From positions 1-42,611 of the forward strand of contig PLUB01000020.1 in the NCBI GenBank assembly GCA_003164755.1: DNA of 42,611 nt, in the 5' to 3' direction. How positions within the stretch are numbered: the first letter of the stretch is position 1; each line of letters begins with the position of its first letter. The DNA is from Methanosarcina sp. (GTDB lineage: Archaea; Halobacteriota; Methanosarcinia; Methanosarcinales; Methanosarcinaceae). Below the pieces are notes generated by a model, which saw nothing but the letters and a program-made list of their open reading frames with translations, was not told the origin of the DNA and did not search any database. The translations under genes were made by a program, and so were the position numbers. This document shows positions 37,694 to 42,611 of this stretch, one piece after another.

Positions 37694-38939
37694 ACTCTGC
37701 AACACCTCTGCAAATCAAATATATTGCCGCATACTCCGGAACTTCCTGAGTGCCCTCTATTACCCCTAAATCCTTGCCTTTTAACTGTATCGAAAAAGGT
37801 TTTGAGACGGATATTTTTATCGGCCTCTCTCCAAAGACAATAGCATCATTAAACGGATCAAACTTCTCTAGCTCAGATAAAGCAAGTTTTTTAACCAACA
37901 TCCCAGATCCGCCATGTAGGGAACCCGGTACCCTGATCAAACGCTTAATGTCTGCAGTAACAGGTTCGTCAACGGCTACTCCAAATCTTTGCAGGAAATC
38001 CCCAATCGACTCTCTCATAAAATTGGCAGCAATACCCTTAAAGTTTCTGACATCAAAGTCAAGCCTTCCTTTCTCCAGAATATCCTTTAAACCATTTTCG
38101 CTATTTACAACATTGATTAATTTTTTTATTGTAGTATCTCCAATTTTCTCACACCTACGAAGCTCAGGAAACATATCTTTTTTGTATTTTTTTTTACATT
38201 CAGCTTTCATATAATCCGTAAGGTAGAGTGCAATCCTCTTCCCCCATCCAGAATCACATCCAACAAGAGTGGACTTAATTGGAACTTTCTTTATCCCTTT
38301 GAAAGTCTTTGTCCCAATCCCGAATTCTCCATCCATTGCAACATCTCTGAATAAGTATTTAAAATCTAGATCTTTGCCGCCCACATAATTCACAATTTCT
38401 CTTCTTTCGGCACTCCCAAGAGTCAGGACTTTCGGGCTTATAACATGAACATGGTATCCTCTCCCTCCAGAAAATACCAGCTCTGTCTCCTGTTCAGAAA
38501 ATCCAAAATCTTCTAAAATAAAGTCCATAAGCTTAAAAGTTTCCTTTTTCACAAGTTCCATCATATCTAAATAATTTTTAGGGGCATCTGGCAAGTGATC
38601 TGCATCAAGGTCAAAAATCAGCTCTGCTCCAAGCCAGTTCTTTTCATTCATTTTTCTGGCATCAGGGGATTCATAGTACGCAGTTGAATTGTAAACATGC
38701 GCCGGGGTCATACCATATAAATAATCCCGAACATCACCAGGCGAGCTGAAGGACTTGTGCCTATACATCATCTTTTCAGAAATGTTATCATAGAAGATAA
38801 AAGCCCATTCTCTGTTAGGCAGGTGGTCAGGTAGACCTATTTCGGCATTTTTATAATAATTATGAAAGCGGGATTTTACAAAATTGGTAGTTCGGCTGTC
38901 CATGTTTTCAGAGCTATATAAATTATTGAATCTTCTCAT
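37659..38939 (-). CDS. priS: DNA primase small (catalytic) subunit
   Basis: The product is 426 aa. It makes RNA/DNA primers together with PriL, which is not in this window. Catalytic residues are visible in IFDLDADHL (D110, D112), in SGGRGYHVHV, and in the later DIKRLIRVPGSLHGGSG. The N-terminal start is uncertain: the ATG at 38939 is used here, but Met13 (38901-38903, MDSRTTNF) is equally plausible. The gene overlaps the GINS gene. Linkage of primase, GINS, L44e, S27e, aIF2alpha and Nop10 is a recognised archaeal neighbourhood tying replication to translation. Confidence 0.95.
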   Translation of the reverse strand: MRRFNNLYSSENMDSRTTNFVKSRFHNYYKNAEIGLPDHLPNREWAFIFYDNISEKMMYRHKSFSSPGDVRDYLYGMTPAHVYNSTAYYESPDARKMNEKNWLGAELIFDLDADHLPDAPKNYLDMMELVKKETFKLMDFILEDFGFSEQETELVFSGGRGYHVHVISPKVLTLGSAERREIVNYVGGKDLDFKYLFRDVAMDGEFGIGTKTFKGIKKVPIKSTLVGCDSGWGKRIALYLTDYMKAECKKKYKKDMFPELRRCEKIGDTTIKKLINVVNSENGLKDILEKGRLDFDVRNFKGIAANFMRESIGDFLQRFGVAVDEPVTADIKRLIRVPGSLHGGSGMLVKKLALSELEKFDPFNDAIVFGERPIKISVSKPFSIQLKGKDLGVIEGTQEVPEYAAIYLICRGVAEYGYRRNQPDPV

Positions 38940-39711
38940 TAAGGTTTTAGTTCAAGGTTTTTTATACGATAGATTAACTCATATTTTACTTTTGTTTATA
39001 TGAATCTTTTTTAATAACTATCAAGCCTGGGAAAAACAATATCAATAAACAACTTTATTAAGATTAAATTAGCAAATTTGGCGGGATGGTTATATTTAAC
39101 TGTCGGCTATTGATCATGTGTTTTATTTTCCATCATTTGTTAATCAGAAGTATCTATTGCGTCAAAATAGGTATAATCAAACTTATTTTGAGTAAGCTTA
39201 ACAATAAATATTTAAATAATTCAACAATCGATTAAGATTAGATAAATCCATTGTATTTTACTGAGATGAATATCTATTTTTGATCCAAGATACACTGTAA
39301 AGTAAGGTTCATCTTTGACCTAAAAATAGGAATCGATGTAGAAGGTTTTTTGGTTATCAACCTAAAAATAAAAAAATATCCTTATCAGCAATAATTAAAA
39401 AGAAAATGAAATTTTTTGCATGAAAGGCGCAAACAAATAAAAGTACTTTTTTTAGACCCGCTATTCGAAGAATTTCATGTTCGCGTTTGAAGAAACTTGA
39501 GTTATTAATAAATCGAATGATACTTTATTGCCCCCACTTTGACGTCTATATAGAGCAAGATGGAATTTGAATATGAAAAAAGATTATATTGAAACATACA
39601 TCTGTAAGAGAATATGGGATTACAGATTTAAAGTGGACATCAAGAGATCTACTGTATTTAGATATTTTGAAAAATCAATTATGTTAATAGATGGCGACCA
39701 AAATTCTCCAT
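38940..39711. other. gap between priS and pyrI
   Basis: It holds the priS promoter region (AT-rich after 38940) and otherwise no clear gene. A 67-codon plus-strand frame (39567-39770) is preceded by TCTATATAGAG but overlaps the end of pyrI antisense and has no recognisable family, so it is not called. Confidence 0.4.
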
Positions 39712-40182
39712 TCACAACAAATTTTCGGCTATATATTCCAAAATTGCATGTTCACAATAAAGACAGTTGAGAATAACTCCTTCTTCTTCTGACTGGAGTA
39801 CGGAAAACTTCGATTTTATGGGCTCACTACTATTAGAAATACAGTTTAAATTGATGCAGCGAACAACGCCTTCAACATAGGAAGGAAGGAGTACATTATT
39901 TTTCTGGAATACTTCAAAATCCCTAATGATATTGATGGTAGCTCTCGGAGAGATCAGAGCAATCCTGTTCAACTCTTCGACATTGAGTTCCTTACCCTCG
40001 ACTTTCACGACATCTTTTTTGCCTCTGGCTCCTGGAGCATTCATTACGAAACTAATAGTTGCCCGAAAAGCGCTAGAAATACCAAGTATTCGCAGGACAT
40101 TTAATGCCTGTCCTGCCTTTATGTGATCGATAACTGTTCCATTTTCAATTGCCTGAACCTTCAAGTCACGTTTTTCTTTCAT
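39712..40182 (-). CDS. pyrI: aspartate carbamoyltransferase regulatory chain
   Basis: The product is 156 aa. It binds nucleotide effectors and forms the regulatory dimers of ATCase. The N-terminal allosteric domain starts with LKVQAIENGTVIDHIKAGQA, and the C-terminal zinc domain has Cys in VRCINLNCIS (C-x4-C) and NCLYCEH (CxxC). Its ATG overlaps the pyrB stop by four bases (ATGA), so translation is coupled. Confidence 0.97.
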   Translation of the reverse strand: MKEKRDLKVQAIENGTVIDHIKAGQALNVLRILGISSAFRATISFVMNAPGARGKKDVVKVEGKELNVEELNRIALISPRATINIIRDFEVFQKNNVLLPSYVEGVVRCINLNCISNSSEPIKSKFSVLQSEEEGVILNCLYCEHAILEYIAENLL

Positions 40183-41105
40183 TCCATCACTCCCATGGCA
40201 AGAGCAAGAAGTGCCATTCTAATTGGAACCCCATAGAAAGCCTGCTGAAAGTAGCATGCATGCGGAGTTGCATCTACTGCAGGGGAAATTTCATTGACTC
40301 GCGGGAGAGGGTGAAGAATCTTGAGGTTAGAATCCACATTTTTAAGTAGGCTGCCTGTAACCTTCAGTCTGTGTTTTACCTTTTCATATTCTTCAGGATC
40401 AAGAAAACGTTCCCTTTGGACTCTTGTCATGTAGATAACCTCTACATCTCCAATAATTTCCTCCAGAGAATTTGTCTCTTTTACCTTTATCTTATTCTTT
40501 TGAAGATCTTTGACTATTTCGGAAGGCATACTGAGTTCTGGAGGCGAGACAAAAATCATTTCAGCTCCGTAAAGGGAAAGGGCATGGCATAAGGAATGGA
40601 CTGTTCTCCCATACTTCAGATCCCCAGCCATGGCAATCTTCAGGTCCTCCAGGTGGCTCTCCCTGCGGATAGTATAAAGGTCAAGGAAGGTCTGTGTAGG
40701 GTGATGGATAGAACCATCCCCACCATTAATTACCGGAACGCTTGAAAATTCAGAAGCCATCCTTGAAGATCCATCAAGAGGGTGGCGCAATACTATAAGA
40801 TCGGCATAGTTACTAATCACACGGATGGTATCGGCAAGGTTTTCCCCTTTCATCACAGAACTTGCCTCTACAGAACCCAGGTTTAAAACCTGTCCTCCAA
40901 GCCTTTGAGTAGCAACTTCAAAAGACAGCCGGGTCCTTGTACTTGGTTCAAAAAAAAGAAGGGCAACGATTTTTCCATCCAGCAGCCGAGATCTATTTTC
41001 ACCTCTAGCCACAGGCTCAAGTTTTTCTGCAGTATCCAGAACGTAATCGATTTCTTTGCGCGAAAAATCCTTCATCGAGATGACGTGTCGGTTCTTAAAT
41101 GACAT
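40179..41105 (-). CDS. pyrB: aspartate carbamoyltransferase catalytic chain
   Basis: The product is 308 aa. It makes N-carbamoyl-L-aspartate from carbamoyl phosphate and aspartate, the committed step of pyrimidine synthesis. Active-site motifs are intact: EPSTRTRLSFE (55-59 = STRTR), HPTQTFLDLYT, a TRVQRERF segment and HPLPRVNEI. It is first in the pyrBI operon on the minus strand. The start ATG is at 41103-41105. Confidence 0.98.
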   Translation of the reverse strand: MSFKNRHVISMKDFSRKEIDYVLDTAEKLEPVARGENRSRLLDGKIVALLFFEPSTRTRLSFEVATQRLGGQVLNLGSVEASSVMKGENLADTIRVISNYADLIVLRHPLDGSSRMASEFSSVPVINGGDGSIHHPTQTFLDLYTIRRESHLEDLKIAMAGDLKYGRTVHSLCHALSLYGAEMIFVSPPELSMPSEIVKDLQKNKIKVKETNSLEEIIGDVEVIYMTRVQRERFLDPEEYEKVKHRLKVTGSLLKNVDSNLKILHPLPRVNEISPAVDATPHACYFQQAFYGVPIRMALLALAMGVME

Positions 41106-41281
41106 CCTGATCCATAAATGATCCTCAAAGATATAACCTTTGCTCCATAAATTTTCTAATTAGTACGGAATCGATTGAATCCTTCTCTGCATCCAATTTA
41201 GGGAACACACTTAGATCAATTATTTTCTAAATTTGAACCAAAATTTTGCATCCTTAAACTTAGTTTAAAAGTACAAATTCA
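41106..41281 (-). promoter_or_regulatory. pyrB upstream region
   Basis: The minus-strand region before pyrB is AT-rich. A TAATTAGAAAATTTATGGAG-like stretch (41145-41165) contains the best TATA-like and GGAG signals, but the exact promoter cannot be chosen by eye. Confidence 0.25.
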
Positions 41282-41431
41282 GGTCCCGTTGCAAAAAATT
41301 TGGCTCCCGTGCAAAATCAGAAAAAACCTTCACAATTAGGAAAGTTAATCATTTTCATTAGAAAGAAAATGACACACAAAGGTTAAAATTATGGTGTCAA
41401 AATGCAGAAATATTTTTTTTGCAACGGAACC
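41282..41431. mobile_element. 150-bp MITE-like element with 17-bp inverted repeats
   Basis: GGTCCCGTTGCAAAAAA (41282-41298) and TTTTTTGCAACGGAACC (41415-41431) are inverted repeats with one mismatch. The inside is AT-rich and non-coding. It ends exactly where a copy of the ~140-bp interspersed repeat resumes (41432), suggesting insertion into that repeat. Confidence 0.65.
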
Positions 41432-41497
41432 AATAATAGTGTGCAAATAGGCAAACAAATTATATATCTGTGTACATCTGCTGAATGTAGGATAAAT
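41432..41497. repeat. ~140-bp interspersed repeat, copy E (second half)
   Basis: It contains AATAATAGTGTGCAAATAGG, CAAACAAATTATATATCTGT and TACATCTGCTGAATGTAGGA. Its first half is replaced by the MITE-like element. Confidence 0.65.
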
Positions 41498-41615
41498 TGA
41501 ACCTAATGAAGCTAGTTTATAAAAGATTTATACAGAGTCACTCGAATTTTATGATTTTACAACAAATAGATACACTGTCGAGAAATCCTTACTTAAACTA
41601 TCCATCTTCAAGTGT

Positions 41616-42299
41616 TTATCTTTTTTTTCTGTTAAGTAGCCAGCTTACAAAGATAAAGACGATAACTGCAATAGCTGTGTAAAACGCAATAAGCAAAAGA
41701 GAACCATATTTACTCTGAAAGAAAGGATTTGTGTCATCTATCTGCTCATTGGATGGATACATAATATCCTGCGGATTATTGCTGTGATCCAACCCCAAGG
41801 CATGGCCTAATTCATGTTCTGCAATGACAAGCATTGCTGTATCACTATATGGTACCCATTGCATCCATTGATGATTTCCAACTCCAAGTATAATACCTGC
41901 GTATACAAATCGGCCATTGGCAGTATGCAGGATTGTTTCACCTGCAACTTCGTGAGGAGCTCCTTGATCTTTCTGCAGGTTTGCATCCCATCTGATCCTG
42001 ATATCAGCATCTTCTGAATCCACAATCTCAAAGACAGGAATGTATTTCAGTTTTCCATTTCCACCTCCTGCCCAATAATTAAGAGATTTAATTATATCTG
42101 CGTAATAGGTGAGACTATAATGGAGAGGAACAAGTTTGTTATCTATATATACGGTGATAGGGAAATGATCCCATGGGTGATCTAAAACTCTGGGATAACT
42201 AAATTCAGAAGCTTTCAAGGTAATGGGCAAAATAAGTACCATTAACGACAGTAAAAAGAGAATTATTATTGCAAACCGACAAACTTGGTTAATATACAC
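41616..42299 (-). CDS. membrane-anchored matrixin-like zinc protease
   Basis: The product is 227 aa. A hydrophobic N-terminal segment (residues 7-30) is a signal or anchor helix, and a second helix (about 200-222) precedes a C-terminal NRKKR. Between them lies a metzincin catalytic core: HELGHALGLDH (162-172) supplies three zinc-binding histidines and the catalytic Glu, and M180 in DIMYP is the Met-turn. This fits the M10 (matrixin) type. The orientation places the protease domain outside the cell. The GTG start at 42297-42299 is supported by GAGGTAGGT immediately upstream. No partner gene is adjacent. Substrate is unknown. Confidence 0.85.
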   Translation of the reverse strand: MYINQVCRFAIIILFLLSLMVLILPITLKASEFSYPRVLDHPWDHFPITVYIDNKLVPLHYSLTYYADIIKSLNYWAGGGNGKLKYIPVFEIVDSEDADIRIRWDANLQKDQGAPHEVAGETILHTANGRFVYAGIILGVGNHQWMQWVPYSDTAMLVIAEHELGHALGLDHSNNPQDIMYPSNEQIDDTNPFFQSKYGSLLLIAFYTAIAVIVFIFVSWLLNRKKR

Positions 42300-42467
42300 C
42301 TACCTCTGCATTATTTTAGTCTTTAACTTAATGAATTATACTTATTATCTCTGAATGAAACGTTTCTATTGGAAGCGACGGAATATCATTCTTCATTGTT
42401 TTGAACCCTTTTCGACAAAAACTGTGAATAAAAACATGCTATCCTAAAAATATTGTTTTAAAAATAG
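42300..42467. other. upstream region of the matrixin-like gene
   Basis: No gene. The minus-strand promoter lies here; the AT-rich stretch near 42330-42345 (TTATACTTATTAT on the plus strand) is the best TATA candidate. Confidence 0.3.
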
Positions 42468-42566
42468 AGGGGATTTCGATAAACTCCTAAATTTTGTCAT
42501 ATACTTATAATTGATATATATATGGCTCGTGAAAATACGGGGTTTATTAATCCTCTATAGTCCTAG
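42468..42566. repeat. ~85-bp repeat pair, copy 2
   Basis: It resembles 7205-7295: TTTTGTCATATACTTATA, CGTGAAAATACGGGGTTTAT and AATCCTCT are shared. In both places it is upstream of a minus-strand gene. Confidence 0.5.
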
Positions 42567-42586
42567 TTTTTCTAGAGATTGTTGTC

Positions 42587-42611
42587 TGCATTAGCTCCTA
42601 AAAGGTTGCTC
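42587..42611. repeat. terminal direct repeat, right copy (25 bp)
   Basis: Identical to bases 1-25. If joined there, the minus-strand pentapeptide-type frame would continue for four codons (DNNL) into the sequence left of this copy and then stop. Confidence 0.9.

Noticed and set aside
39567..39770. 67-codon plus-strand frame between priS and pyrI
   Set aside because: A TATA-like box precedes it, but it overlaps the end of pyrI antisense, has no known family and no good RBS.

Overview
The window looks like chromosomal DNA of a methanogenic archaeon, most probably a Methanosarcina. The archaeal markers are a thermosome, ABCE1/RLI, Hel308, a PriS–GINS–L44e–S27e–eIF2alpha–Nop10 block, EndoQ, an archaeal prepilin peptidase and a PAC2 protein. 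Bacterial-type MutS and MutL, a DUF1699-like protein, long AT-rich spacers and many decayed insertion sequences also fit Methanosarcina. The genus call is inference from gene content, not from a database match.

Layout. 1-770: the end of a decayed pentapeptide-repeat gene and empty sequence. 770-2392: thermosome (-). 2400-4860: a decayed IS66 transposase, a small coiled-coil gene and an IS200-type left-end fragment. 4859-7156: an orphan SF2 helicase (-). 7160-8118: transposase and repeat debris. 8119-9883: an MBL-fold nuclease-like protein and an EMC6-like membrane protein, with a tandem-repeat tract between them. 10403-14835: ABCE1 and Hel308. 15438-17273: HisD and a DUF1699-like protein. 17274-19030: an IS200-family TnpA relic, a tandem repeat, a MITE-like element and a GC-rich hairpin cluster that may be an RNA. 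19031-21107: an Old-Yellow-Enzyme gene with one frameshift, convergent with a NIF3-family gene. 22168-27065: mutS and mutL. 27342-28647: a broken HTH gene, a decayed CRISPR array, an IS66 fragment and tRNA-Val. 28743-32720: prepilin peptidase and tRNA-Ser(CGA) among more IS relics. 32917-38939: the replication/translation block on the minus strand. 39712-41105: pyrB-pyrI. 41616-42299: a membrane-anchored matrixin-like protease.

How the genes relate. DNA maintenance is over-represented: MutS/MutL mismatch repair, EndoQ for deaminated bases, Hel308 for stalled forks, PriS and GINS for replication, and possibly the MBL nuclease. Translation is represented by ABCE1, eIF2alpha, L44e, S27e, Nop10 and two tRNAs. 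The rest is biosynthesis (HisD, PyrBI), protein folding (thermosome) and envelope functions (prepilin peptidase, EMC6-like, matrixin). The coding part is ordinary Methanosarcina-type core genome.

The unusual material lies between genes: about ten transposon relics of at least four types, a recurring ~140-bp interspersed repeat in five places, two other repeat pairs, two MITE-like inverted-repeat elements, two tracts of degenerate ~28-30-bp tandem repeats, and a dying CRISPR array next to a broken winged-helix gene. I did not find a clear new multi-gene system. The best leads are the hairpin cluster near 18.75 kb, the ~140-bp repeat family, the CRISPR relic with its HTH pseudogene, the orphan helicase and the matrixin-like protease. 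The first and last 25 bases of the window are identical, which needs explaining before any linkage across the ends is trusted.
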